Program-made: the position numbers and the translations under genes
Notes under the pieces: model-generated
Told to the model about the DNA's origin: nothing
The model's input: only the letters and a program-made list of their open reading frames with translations
Databases searched by the model: none
In this document: positions 7,931 to 15,256 of the stretch, in pieces
Layout of the letters: each line of letters begins with the position of its first letter
How positions within the stretch are numbered: position 1 is the first letter of the stretch
Assembly (NCBI GenBank): GCA_030430835.1
Contig: JAUIKJ010000008.1
Location: 1-18,367, forward strand
Direction of reading: 5' to 3'
Source of the DNA: Candidatus Hydrogenedentota bacterium
GTDB lineage: Bacteria > Hydrogenedentota > Hydrogenedentia > Hydrogenedentales > JAEUWI01
DNA length: 18,367 nucleotides

Positions 7931-8015
7931 CCAGCAGCGCGAACTACCGCCGGCACCCTTCACAAGTCGCACTGAACGCGGGACACCGGCCGCCAAGCGT
8001 ACCCCGTGAACGGGG

Positions 8016-8050
8016 GGATTCATGAGGCCGCCGGGTTAACCTCATGCTCG
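8016..8050. repeat. Imperfect direct repeat, copy 2
   Basis: This is the second copy of the segment at 7836-7871, here running straight into the palindrome at 8044-8063. A small stem, CCCCG with CGGGG around TGAA (8002-8015), lies immediately upstream. In this copy the TTTCA loop is altered (ATTCATG), so the copies have diverged. Confidence 0.7.
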
Positions 8051-8063
8051 CGAAAGCGGGCAT
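8044..8063. repeat. dRS3/REP-like palindromic repeat, diverged copy 2
   Basis: ATGCTCGC (8044-8051) pairs with GCGGGCAT (8056-8063) through one T-G wobble around a GAAA tetraloop, followed by CCA. It has the same geometry (8-base stem, 4-base GAAR loop) and flank as the palindrome at 7911-7930. Several stem changes still preserve pairing, which suggests that structure is maintained. Confidence 0.6.
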
Positions 8064-8070
8064 CCACGCG

Positions 8071-8113
8071 CGCGCACCTTCTTCACGATTTCACAGATGA
8101 ATCGTCGTGCGCG
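8071..8113. repeat. Compound hairpin in the carB downstream region
   Basis: An outer stem, CGCGCAC (8071-8077) with GTGCGCG (8107-8113), encloses an inner stem, ACGATT (8085-8090) with AATCGT (8100-8105), separated by a 7/1 internal loop. It lies within the gene-free stretch between two convergent genes. Confidence 0.45.
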
Positions 8114-8143
8114 TAAACAAAGTCTCCGGGGGCACAGCTTCCT

Positions 8144-8195
8144 CGTTCCAGGATTTCATCCTGGAACGCGATTGCCCGCGAAGTTTCACTTCGCG
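8144..8195 (-). terminator. Tandem hairpins with identical TTTCA loops, 3' of the repeat-protein gene
   Basis: The first hairpin pairs CGTTCCAGGA (8144-8153) with TCCTGGAACG (8159-8168). The second pairs CGCGAAG (8177-8183) with CTTCGCG (8189-8195). Both have the loop TTTCA (TGAAA on the minus strand), although their stems differ. They begin 14 bases beyond the minus-strand stop at 8210-8212 and probably define that transcript's 3' end. No T-run is present, so the mode of termination is uncertain. Confidence 0.5.
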
Positions 8196-8209
8196 AAACG
8201 CGGCTCACC

Positions 8210-10027
8210 TCAGGGCAGGCGGAGCTGGATATCCCGGATGAATTCGTGGGCATTGAGGTCGATGCGGAGTTGCAGGGTGGGGTCGGCTTCGCCGGGCTTC
8301 GCGCTGGCGATGAGGCGGTAGGGTCCCGCGGGCAGGCGGGTGATGCGGAAGGCACCGGCGTAGTCGGCCTGCACCGCTTGCAGGGGCGGCAGTTCGCGGT
8401 CGCCGGTGTAGCAGGCGACATAGGCGAAGGGCACGGGCGCACCGGCGGTGTCCACCACCTGCCCGGCCACGGCGCTGCCCGCGGGCCGATCGAGGGTAAG
8501 GGTGAGGCCCTCGAGCCCCTCCGCGGTCAGTTGCTCCGGGCCGAAGGGACGGCTGCGCTGGTCCATCTTGTCCGCATGGAACAGGAGCGGCACGTCGTCC
8601 GCCAGATCGTTCAGGGAGAAGGCACCGTCCGCATCGCTGCGCGCGGTCCACGCCCAGTCCAGTTCGTGCTGCGCCCCCGGGGTTCCCGCGCCGTGCAGGC
8701 GTGCCGCGCGCACGCTGGCGCCGGCAACCGGTTGGCCCTGCGTGTCCAGCACGCGCCCATGCACGCTCGGGCGCAGCGCGCGCACCCAGGTGGGTCCGTC
8801 GACAGCACCGTCCGCCGTCGCGCGTATGCGCGTGTCCCCGTCGCGCAGCGTGTAGTGGGCACGGCCCTGCGGCTTGACGAGGTAACGCTGCGGCGCGAGG
8901 CCCTGCAGGTTGTAGTAGCCCGCGAGGTCGGTGCTGGTCACGACCAGATGGCCGCTTGCACTCAGGGACCTTGCAAGCACCGGCACGTCACGCACGCCCG
9001 CGCGTCCGGTCTCATCGAGAATGCGGCCGCGTATCCGCGCGGCGCGATCGGCCGCGAGCGAAAGCTGGCCCATCTCCAACAGTTCGTCCGGCCGGAAGTG
9101 TTGCGTGCCCTCCGGCAGCGCGTAGCGATTCGATTGAATCTGGATACCGTAGGGCGCGTTGTAGACCGGACCGAAGTCGAAGCGGCCCGCGTCGTCCGTC
9201 GTTGCGGTGTAGCGCACGAGCCCGGTCTGCCGTTCCTCGATCTGCAGCTTCACCCGCGCGATCGGTTCGCCGTCTTCGCGGCTGGTGAGCTCGCCCTGTA
9301 CCGGCAGTTGATCGCCCATCTCGATGCGCAGGTGTGCGCCGCCGTTGGCGTAGTCAACAATTGCGTGGGCCGATGCATCGCCGCGCACCACAAGGAAGCG
9401 CCAGGGACCCGGCGGGAGATAGGTAAACATGAAGCCGCCATCCGCGCCGGAGGCTGCGGGCAGGGCCGTGAAGGGACTCCGCAGCCCCGTGGGATCCTGG
9501 GCCAAGGGGAATACACGCGCGTCCGCCACCGGCTGCTGCGCGGCATCCACCACGGTGCCGCGGATCGTCTGCGAGTGCCGCAACCAAAGCATGAGGTCGG
9601 CGGCGGCGCCACCTTCGCGCAGACGCACCGATTCCACTGCGTGCGTGCGATCGGTACGGGCGAGCACGGTGTAGTCCCCCGGCGGCAAGGTTTCGATCCG
9701 GAAGCGACCGTCTGTGTCAGACTGCTCAAACCAGCGTGCCATCCGCTGCGCGGTATAAACACGGTCCGCGTCTTCGGGCACGGCGGCGATGAGCACGGTG
9801 CATTGCGCGGCAGGGGTACCGTCGTAGTTGTAGACAAAGCCCCGAATGGTCTCCTCACCGATTTCGTCCGGACTGCGCTTCATCGCGCGGGATCGGTCGA
9901 TCTTGACCTCGTCCGCCTTCTTCACGACCTGCGCCGGCGGCGCGGGCGGGCGGCTGTTTCGATAGAGAATGAAGGAGGCCTGGAGGACGAGCAGGGCCAT
10001 AATCAGTACAAGCAGCGCATTGCGCAC
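8210..10027 (-). CDS. Membrane-anchored protein with six carboxypeptidase-regulatory-like repeats
   Basis: The protein has 605 residues from the GTG at 10027. It begins with a single transmembrane anchor (about 3-22, NALLVLIMALLVLQASFILY), a proline-rich linker, then six beta-sandwich repeats of the CarboxypepD_reg type at about 61-124, 154-215, 242-298, 331-385, 421-485 and 519-575. Each repeat opens like 'IRGTVVD..G.PVADA.V' and closes like 'D.DGRFRIETLPPGDYTV'. Such domains are typical of cell-surface proteins; no catalytic domain is visible. An in-frame GTG at 10072 is possible. I prefer 10027 because GGAG lies 9 bases upstream of it and because the best promoter has its -10 between the two starts. 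The protein is probably exported and anchored at the inner membrane, but its partner is unknown. It is convergent with carB and divergent from the symporter gene. Confidence 0.85.
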   Translation of the reverse strand: MRNALLVLIMALLVLQASFILYRNSRPPAPPAQVVKKADEVKIDRSRAMKRSPDEIGEETIRGFVYNYDGTPAAQCTVLIAAVPEDADRVYTAQRMARWFEQSDTDGRFRIETLPPGDYTVLARTDRTHAVESVRLREGGAAADLMLWLRHSQTIRGTVVDAAQQPVADARVFPLAQDPTGLRSPFTALPAASGADGGFMFTYLPPGPWRFLVVRGDASAHAIVDYANGGAHLRIEMGDQLPVQGELTSREDGEPIARVKLQIEERQTGLVRYTATTDDAGRFDFGPVYNAPYGIQIQSNRYALPEGTQHFRPDELLEMGQLSLAADRAARIRGRILDETGRAGVRDVPVLARSLSASGHLVVTSTDLAGYYNLQGLAPQRYLVKPQGRAHYTLRDGDTRIRATADGAVDGPTWVRALRPSVHGRVLDTQGQPVAGASVRAARLHGAGTPGAQHELDWAWTARSDADGAFSLNDLADDVPLLFHADKMDQRSRPFGPEQLTAEGLEGLTLTLDRPAGSAVAGQVVDTAGAPVPFAYVACYTGDRELPPLQAVQADYAGAFRITRLPAGPYRLIASAKPGEADPTLQLRIDLNAHEFIRDIQLRLP

Positions 10028-10062
10028 GGGCGGAGTCTCCGGCAGCTTCGGGTGCAGCGCGA

Positions 10063-10091
10063 ATGATAACACGCATGGGCGCGGCTCCCAA
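10063..10091 (-). promoter_or_regulatory. Predicted promoter of the repeat-protein gene
   Basis: On the minus strand TTGGGA (10086-10091) and TATCAT (10063-10068, five of six consensus bases) are separated by 17 bases. The transcript would start near 10056, downstream of the GTG at 10072. This supports the start at 10027. Confidence 0.55.
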
Positions 10092-10103
10092 GCCTCGGGC
10101 GAG

Positions 10104-10134
10104 TTGACAGCCCTGCCCCTCCGTTGACTATTCT
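10104..10134 (+). promoter_or_regulatory. Predicted promoter of the symporter gene
   Basis: A perfect -35 TTGACA (10104-10109) is followed after 19 bases by TATTCT (10129-10134). The spacing is longer than the usual 17, so the promoter may be weak or activator-dependent. A second TTGACT at 10124 is a less convincing alternative. Confidence 0.5.
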
Positions 10135-10174
10135 CTTCTGATTCCCGAAATTCAGATTGGAAGGCGGAACCTAT

Positions 10175-11875
10175 ATGTTTGGTATCGGTGGGTGGGACCT
10201 ATTGACCCTCTTCGGTTACTTCGTGCTCATCACGGGGTTGGGCATCGCGGCGGCGCGCAAGGTCAAGGACACAGCGGATTTCTTCATGGCGGGCCGGCGC
10301 TTTGGCCGGATCTTTATGATCTTCTTTGCCTTCGGTGCCGGCACCAGCGGCAACGATGCGGTCGGCGTATCATCGAAGACCTACACCAACGGGCTCTCCG
10401 GCATCTGGTACCAGTGGCTGTGGCTCTTCTGTACGCCCTTCTACTGGCTTATCGCGCCGGTGCTCCGGCGCATGCGCTGCCTCACCACGGGCGACTACTT
10501 CGAGTATCGCTTCAACGGCAGCGTCTCCGGACTCTATGCGCTGGTTGGCGTGTTGCAGCTTACGGTCAACATCGGCATCATCCAGCTCGGCGCGGGTTCG
10601 ATGATTGAGGCGATTTCCGGCGGTGAGATTCACAAGGAGTGGGCCATCCTCGTGATGACCGTCATGTTCGTGGTCTACGGCATGGCGGGTGGTCTCGCGG
10701 CAGCCATCATCACCGACTTCATTCAGGGCATCCTGACGGTACTGCTCTCGTTCATTCTCCTCCCCTTCGCCCTGAAGGCCGTGGGCGGCTTCGCCGGGTT
10801 GCATGAGAACATCTCCGACCCCCACATGTTCAGCCTGATCGCGCCAGGCGAGATCAATGGCTTCTTCATTGCCATGCTCTGTACCAGCGCCCTGCTGGGT
10901 ATCGTGACGCAACCGCACATCATGGGCGTCTGCGCCGCCGGCCGCACCGAGATGGACGGCCGTGTCGGCTTTGCCGGTGGCAACCTGCTTAAGCGCCTGT
11001 GCACCGTAGCTTGGATGGTGGTCGGATTGTGCGCCGTGGTCATGTATGCGGACCGACCGGAGATTCATCAGGACCAGGTCTACGGTCAGGTCGCGCGCGA
11101 CCTGCTCCCCACGGTCATGCCCGGGCTGATCGGTGTCTTTATCGCGGCGCTGATCGCGTCGGTTATGTCTTCCTGCGACGCCTTCATGGTGTCCTGCTCC
11201 GGTCTGTTCACGCAGAACCTGTACAAGCGCTGGTTCGTCCCGGATCGCGAAGAAGCACACTATGTGCTGGTCGGCCGTATCGCCGCGCTGGCGGTCGTGA
11301 TCAGCGGCGTGACCTTCGCCTTCGTCGTTTCCGACGTGCCCAGCGGCCTGGTCTGGTTCTTCAAGCTCCAGTCGCTGATGGCGCCAGCCTTCTGGCTGGG
11401 CCTGTTCTGGCGGCGCACCACGGTGGCCGGCGCCTGGGCCGCCACGCTGGTCGCACTGGTCATCCTCTACCTGACGAGCATGGCCTCCTTCCACAGCTGG
11501 GCCGTGGAGAACCTGCCTGAAACGATGATCTGGGAAGGCAAGTTCCGCGACTCCTGGCAGATCTTCCTGTACCTGAGCGGTGGCTTCGTCGCCGGCATCG
11601 TAGTGTCCCTGTTCACCAAGCGCGTGCCGGACAGCAAGCTGGACCGGGTCTATGCCTGCCTGCGCACGCCGGTGGATGAGAGTGAGCCGCACCTGCCGGA
11701 GCCCTTCTCGCTGCCGGAAGGCATCGAAGTACCGCCCGCGCGCAAGTTGATCAATCACCCCGACTTTGAGATACCGATGCCGACCGCGGTGGGTATGGGC
11801 GGCTTTGCGGTGCTCTGGCTCTGTGTGATCGGGCTGATCTGGTTTGTGTTCAGCATGGCGGGTTGGGGCGCGTAA
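10175..11875 (+). CDS. Sodium:solute symporter family (SSS) transporter
   Basis: This 566-residue polytopic membrane protein has about a dozen hydrophobic helices and belongs to the SSS family. The family imports substrates such as sugars, amino acids, carboxylates or nucleosides with sodium. The family signature appears as GGLAAAIITDFIQ (172-184). The segment MSSCDAFMVSCSGLFTQ (331-347) matches the conserved helix containing sodium-site serines. A soluble stretch at about 485-537 precedes a final helix at about 538-560. The ATG at 10175 follows AAGGCGGA at 6-10 bases; an in-frame TTG at 10157 lacks a ribosome site. The substrate cannot be assigned because no catabolic gene is adjacent. The divergent neighbour encodes the anchored repeat protein. 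Confidence 0.92.
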   Translation: MFGIGGWDLLTLFGYFVLITGLGIAAARKVKDTADFFMAGRRFGRIFMIFFAFGAGTSGNDAVGVSSKTYTNGLSGIWYQWLWLFCTPFYWLIAPVLRRMRCLTTGDYFEYRFNGSVSGLYALVGVLQLTVNIGIIQLGAGSMIEAISGGEIHKEWAILVMTVMFVVYGMAGGLAAAIITDFIQGILTVLLSFILLPFALKAVGGFAGLHENISDPHMFSLIAPGEINGFFIAMLCTSALLGIVTQPHIMGVCAAGRTEMDGRVGFAGGNLLKRLCTVAWMVVGLCAVVMYADRPEIHQDQVYGQVARDLLPTVMPGLIGVFIAALIASVMSSCDAFMVSCSGLFTQNLYKRWFVPDREEAHYVLVGRIAALAVVISGVTFAFVVSDVPSGLVWFFKLQSLMAPAFWLGLFWRRTTVAGAWAATLVALVILYLTSMASFHSWAVENLPETMIWEGKFRDSWQIFLYLSGGFVAGIVVSLFTKRVPDSKLDRVYACLRTPVDESEPHLPEPFSLPEGIEVPPARKLINHPDFEIPMPTAVGMGGFAVLWLCVIGLIWFVFSMAGWGA

Positions 11876-11904
11876 TTGCGTCCGCCCACGGCAGGCGGTA
11901 GACT
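11876..11904 (+). promoter_or_regulatory. Possible promoter for the PilZ-permease unit
   Basis: TTGCGT (11876-11881), immediately after the symporter stop codon, is spaced 17 bases from TAGACT (11899-11904). Each hexamer matches consensus at about four positions. It would start the transcript near 11912, ahead of the PilZ gene. Confidence 0.4.
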
Positions 11905-11954
11905 GGGGTCCTGATTCGGGCCCACGGCGGATAATGAAGAAAGGCAGTTTGGCC

Positions 11955-12320
11955 ATGCGTACACAAGGTGAAGAACGGCGCAGGTACCCGCGCAGCAAGC
12001 GCGGCGTGCCGCTGCTTCAGGACGATGGCGCGCCCGGCGTACTCAACCACGTCGACAACATCAGTGCGAATGGCGTCCTCTGCCACACGGTTAAGCCCGT
12101 TTCGCTGATGACCCGCATGAAGATCGCGTTGGAACTGCCCAAGGAATACGACGCCCGCCGGATCGAGGCGGAAGGCATCGTGGTGCGTTGCGATCCGGAT
12201 GAGCAGGGGGACGACAACTTCAAGGTCGCCATTCTCTTTACGAAGATTGCGGACGAAGATCACGCCGCGATCCGGAGTTATGTCGACCACGACATTGCCC
12301 AGACCCAAGTCCGGAAGTAG
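11955..12320 (+). CDS. Single-domain PilZ protein (cyclic-di-GMP binding)
   Basis: This 121-residue protein is essentially one PilZ domain. RxxxR is present as RRYPR (9-13), and N/DxSxxG as NISANG preceded by D (34-40), so the cyclic-di-GMP site looks intact. There is no membrane segment or partner domain, so it would act through protein contacts. The ATG at 11955 follows AAGAAAGG by 10 bases. An in-frame ATG at 11934 would add seven residues and cannot be excluded. The ABC permease gene starts nine bases after the stop, which implies co-transcription. It differs in architecture from the PilZ protein at 1748-2422, so the two are unlikely to be recent duplicates. Confidence 0.85.
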   Translation: MRTQGEERRRYPRSKRGVPLLQDDGAPGVLNHVDNISANGVLCHTVKPVSLMTRMKIALELPKEYDARRIEAEGIVVRCDPDEQGDDNFKVAILFTKIADEDHAAIRSYVDHDIAQTQVRK

Positions 12321-12329
12321 GCAGCGGCA

Positions 12330-13946
12330 GTGAAGCGGTCGCGCGAAGGCGATCTCAGGACGATCGATCGCGGGGCGCTGGTGCTCTGTCTGCTTGTGCT
12401 GGGGGCCGCCGTACTCTACCCCACACTCCGGCTAATCGTGCAGGCCTTCCAACAATGGACACCCCGCGTGTTGACGGATGGCCCGGGCCTCGAGTCGATT
12501 GGCAACACCTTCGTCGTGTGCATCGCTTCCGTGGCGCTGGCGGGCATGGTGGGCACCCTCTTCGCCCTCGCGCTGTCGCGCTACACCTTCCCCGGGCGCA
12601 ACCTGCTGGCCGCACTGGCCTACCTGCCCTTCACGTTGCCGCCCATGGTGGGCGTGATCAGCTTCTACTATCTCATCGGCCGCGACGGCTTCTTCCCCCG
12701 CGCGCTGGAGCGCTACTTCGGCATCGAGGACGCCGCGCTCCCGGGGCTCGGCGCGATCCTCCTGATCCACACCTATTCCTTCTACGTCTTCTTTTACGCC
12801 ATGGTCTCCGCCGCGCTGGACGGGATGGACCGTTCCCTGAGCGAAGCGGCCCGCAGCCTCGGCGCGGGCAAGGCGCGCACCTTCTTCCGGGTCACCGTGC
12901 CGCTGCTGATGCCCGCCCTGCTCGGCGCGGCCCTGCTCACCTTCATGTCCTCGGCCGCGTCCTTCAGCGCCCCCTACTTCTTCGGGCAGAACTACCGCGT
13001 GCTCAGTGTGCAGATTTTTCAGGAGCGCAGCCAGTTTCACTATCCCGAGTCCCTGACGCTGACCGTGGTGCTCGCAGCGATTGCCTTCGCGGGACTCTTG
13101 CTCTTCCGCGCGCGCCGCACCGGTGGCGGTGCCGCGTCCAAGGGTGTACGCCAACCCATTCGCAGCACGGCCGGACGCTTCGCCGCGGGCGCGGTTGCCT
13201 GGGCCTGTATCGCGGTACTGCTCCTCCCCCACATCGCGATCCTCTGGTTCTCCTTCGTGGACCACGGCGCGTGGTTCACGGAACTCATTCCGACAGTCTT
13301 TACCTTCAAGAACTATACCGAGCTCTTCACGAATGCCAGCGCCTTCGCGCCGATTCGCAGCAGTTTGTGGACCAGTGCCGTGGCGACCCTCGCGACCATG
13401 CTCGTGGCCTTGCCTGCGGCCTACCTCGTGGCGCGGCGGCGGCGGGGCGGCGCGCTGGTGAACCTGCTGGTGATGCTGCCCTGGGCCCTGCCGGGCACGG
13501 TGATCGCCATTAACATGATCGTCGCTTTCAACGATCCCTGGATGCCGCTCTACGGCACCGTATGGCTACTGCCACTGGCCTATTTCGTGCGCAGCGTGCC
13601 GCTCGTTACCCGCATGGCGGGCGCCGCCATCGAGGTCTTCGACGGCACCCTGATTGAGGCGGGCCAGAGCCTCGGCGCGTCGCGCGCCTATTGCTTCTGG
13701 CACATCGTCGTGCCGTTGATCGCGCCGGCCGCGGGCGCGGCGATGGCCCTGGCCTTCGCCACAAGCCTGGGGGAGTTCGTGGCCTCCATCCTGCTCTATG
13801 TCCCGGCGAACGAGCCGATCGCCGTGCGTATCTTCAACGAGTCCCGCCGCGCGGTCGGCCCGGCCTTCGCCTACAGCGTGCTGCTGATGCTGCTGGTTGC
13901 GGCCACCTTCGTGGTATCGCGGCGCTTCACCTCGCGGGTCGCGTGA
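12330..13946 (+). CDS. ABC transporter permease with two fused MetI-type domains (Fe3+/thiamine type)
   Basis: This 538-residue inner-membrane protein has two binding-protein-dependent permease domains in tandem, the arrangement of FbpB (iron) and ThiP (thiamine). Each half carries an EAA loop that docks the ATPase: EAARSLGAG at 172-180 and EAGQSLGAS at 443-451, each followed by a VPLLMPAL-type or VPLIAPAA-type segment. About twelve hydrophobic helices are visible. The start is a GTG nine bases after the PilZ stop, with only a poor ribosome site, so translation may be coupled. No ATPase or periplasmic binding protein gene is adjacent. The substrate is unassigned; ferric iron, thiamine, or another small anion or cation complex is possible. 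Confidence 0.9.
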   Translation: MKRSREGDLRTIDRGALVLCLLVLGAAVLYPTLRLIVQAFQQWTPRVLTDGPGLESIGNTFVVCIASVALAGMVGTLFALALSRYTFPGRNLLAALAYLPFTLPPMVGVISFYYLIGRDGFFPRALERYFGIEDAALPGLGAILLIHTYSFYVFFYAMVSAALDGMDRSLSEAARSLGAGKARTFFRVTVPLLMPALLGAALLTFMSSAASFSAPYFFGQNYRVLSVQIFQERSQFHYPESLTLTVVLAAIAFAGLLLFRARRTGGGAASKGVRQPIRSTAGRFAAGAVAWACIAVLLLPHIAILWFSFVDHGAWFTELIPTVFTFKNYTELFTNASAFAPIRSSLWTSAVATLATMLVALPAAYLVARRRRGGALVNLLVMLPWALPGTVIAINMIVAFNDPWMPLYGTVWLLPLAYFVRSVPLVTRMAGAAIEVFDGTLIEAGQSLGASRAYCFWHIVVPLIAPAAGAAMALAFATSLGEFVASILLYVPANEPIAVRIFNESRRAVGPAFAYSVLLMLLVAATFVVSRRFTSRVA

Positions 13947-13951
13947 CCCCG

Positions 13952-13960
13952 TGCTATACT
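13952..13960 (+). promoter_or_regulatory. Extended -10 promoter for the NAD kinase-like gene
   Basis: TGCTATACT lies just after the permease stop codon and is identical to the greA element. No good -35 is seen. A small stem, GGGTC with GACCC (13936-13949), covers the permease stop codon directly upstream. The transcript would start near 13967. Confidence 0.6.
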
Positions 13961-13993
13961 CACCGGCGTTAACGGGAAGGTTCGAGCCGCCGC

Positions 13994-14764
13994 ATGACTC
14001 TTGATGGATCCATAGCCACCGGCAGCCCCCGCAGGGTCATGCTCTTTGGCGAAGAGGCACCGGTGCTCGCGCCGGAGATAGACCAGTATGCGTCCCTGCT
14101 CCGTGTGGAGGAGGCCCCGGAACTGGTGGTTTGCTACGGGGGCGACGGAACCCTCCTGGCTGCCGAAATGCAATTCCCCGGCTTGCCCAAGGTGCCCATT
14201 CTAAACAGTCACCGCGGCCACCGCTGTATCCCCCATCCACCGGACGAGGTTATCGCCGGGCTGGCAGAAGGTAAGCTGGTGAGCAATACCTACACCAAAC
14301 TCGCCGGCGCCATCCACCGCGCAGCCGGGAATGCGGCCGATGGCCGGCTCACCGCGCTCAACGAGTTCAGCATCCATAGGGGCCGCATCAACAGCGCGGT
14401 CCGTTTTCGCCTGTTCCTGAATGACGAGCCGTATCAAAGCGGCGACGAGATTCTGGGCGATGGCCTGGTCGTTTGCACGCCCTTCGGGAGCACCGCCTAC
14501 TACCAACAAATCACACGCGGCATCTTCACCAAGGGCATCGGCATCGCCTTCAAGGCGACGACGGAGCACGTGAACCATCTGGTTGTGCCGAGCGACACCG
14601 TGTGCCGCGTGGAGATTACGCGCGGTCCGGCCACCCTCGCGCACGACAGCGCGCCCGAGTATCAGACGCTGGAAGCCGGGGACGCCCTCACCGTGACCAA
14701 GCATCCACAGGGTGCGGTGATTCTCACTTGCGGCCCGGTGAAGCGCCTCGATGAGCCCTTTTAG
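13994..14764 (+). CDS. NAD kinase-like protein (diverged NAD(+)/NADH kinase family)
   Basis: This 256-residue cytoplasmic protein has the NAD kinase core: GGDGT (49-53), which binds nucleotide phosphate and metal, ALNE (121-124), and DGLVVCTPFGSTAY (156-169), the NAD-binding segment. The family makes NADP from NAD and ATP. It is short at the N-terminus compared with typical bacterial enzymes of about 290 residues. The usual N-x-G-x-x-GFL motif after GGDGT is replaced by NSHRGHRC (71-78), so substrate preference may differ. It has its own extended -10 promoter, and GGGAAGG lies 13 bases upstream of the ATG, a long spacing. Its TAG stop directly abuts the ruvC stop on the other strand. Confidence 0.8.
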   Translation: MTLDGSIATGSPRRVMLFGEEAPVLAPEIDQYASLLRVEEAPELVVCYGGDGTLLAAEMQFPGLPKVPILNSHRGHRCIPHPPDEVIAGLAEGKLVSNTYTKLAGAIHRAAGNAADGRLTALNEFSIHRGRINSAVRFRLFLNDEPYQSGDEILGDGLVVCTPFGSTAYYQQITRGIFTKGIGIAFKATTEHVNHLVVPSDTVCRVEITRGPATLAHDSAPEYQTLEAGDALTVTKHPQGAVILTCGPVKRLDEPF

Positions 14765-15253
14765 TCACTGCGCGGCATGGGGTAGCCGCCCTGCATGGAT
14801 CTGGCAAATGGCGAGCCCCAACGCGTCGGCTGCGTCGTCTGGCCGGGGGATCTTGTCCAGGTTCAACAGGATGCGGATCATCTCTTGCATCTGGCGCTTG
14901 TCCGCCTTGCCGTAGCCAGTGATCGCGGTCTTGGCTTCGCTCGGACCAAACTCGCCGATGGGCAGGCCCGCCTGCGCTGCGGCCAGCGCAAGCACCCCGC
15001 GCGCCTGTGCCACGCCGATCCCCGTGGTAACATTCTGCTTGAAGTAGAGTCGTTCGATGGCGACGGCATCGGGCGAAAAAGAAACGAGGAGGCGCTGGGC
15101 CTCCTCGTGGATGGTGTGCAATCGCGCGGCAAAATGTGTGCCGGCGGGCGTATCGATGGTTCCGTGTGCGACGTGCGTCAGGCGGCTACCGCGGCTTTCA
15201 ACCACACCATAACCCGTGGTTGCCGTGCCGGGGTCGAAGCCGAGAACGCGCAT
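14765..15253 (-). CDS. ruvC: Crossover junction endodeoxyribonuclease RuvC
   Basis: This 162-residue protein resolves Holliday junctions with RuvAB. The four catalytic carboxylates are visible: D7 in GFDPGT, E67 in AIERLYF, and D140 and D143 in PDDAADALGLAI. Normal length for the family (about 160-175). It starts three bases after the yebC stop, the usual yebC-ruvC order, and so is likely co-transcribed with yebC. ruvA and ruvB do not follow; the next gene is convergent. The ribosome site inside the end of yebC (GAGTAG) is weak, so translation may depend partly on ribosomes finishing yebC, which is frameshifted here. Confidence 0.96.
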   Translation of the reverse strand: MRVLGFDPGTATTGYGVVESRGSRLTHVAHGTIDTPAGTHFAARLHTIHEEAQRLLVSFSPDAVAIERLYFKQNVTTGIGVAQARGVLALAAAQAGLPIGEFGPSEAKTAITGYGKADKRQMQEMIRILLNLDKIPRPDDAADALGLAICQIHAGRLPHAAQ

Positions 15254-15256
15254 CGA

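Noticed and set aside
7775..7975. Small plus-strand open frame (66 codons) after carB
   Set aside because: It runs through three hairpins and a repeat copy and has no convincing ribosome site, so it is best read as non-coding repeat DNA.
7796..8195. CRISPR array in the repeat-rich intergenic region
   Set aside because: The repeats are only two diverged copies with unequal spacing and no cas genes nearby; the palindromes fit REP/dRS3-like elements instead.
8097..8321. Small plus-strand open frame near the end of the repeat-protein gene
   Set aside because: It overlaps the tandem TTTCA hairpins and then the coding region of the minus-strand gene; no ribosome site or recognisable protein.
8246..10066. 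Plus-strand open frame of about 606 codons across the repeat-protein gene
   Set aside because: The minus-strand frame has six regular CarboxypepD_reg-like repeats and a membrane anchor; the plus-strand translation shows no pattern.
10370..11998. Long open frame of 542 codons on the minus strand opposite the symporter gene
   Set aside because: Low-complexity His/Asp/Gly-rich translation without any fold, exactly opposite a well-supported membrane protein gene.
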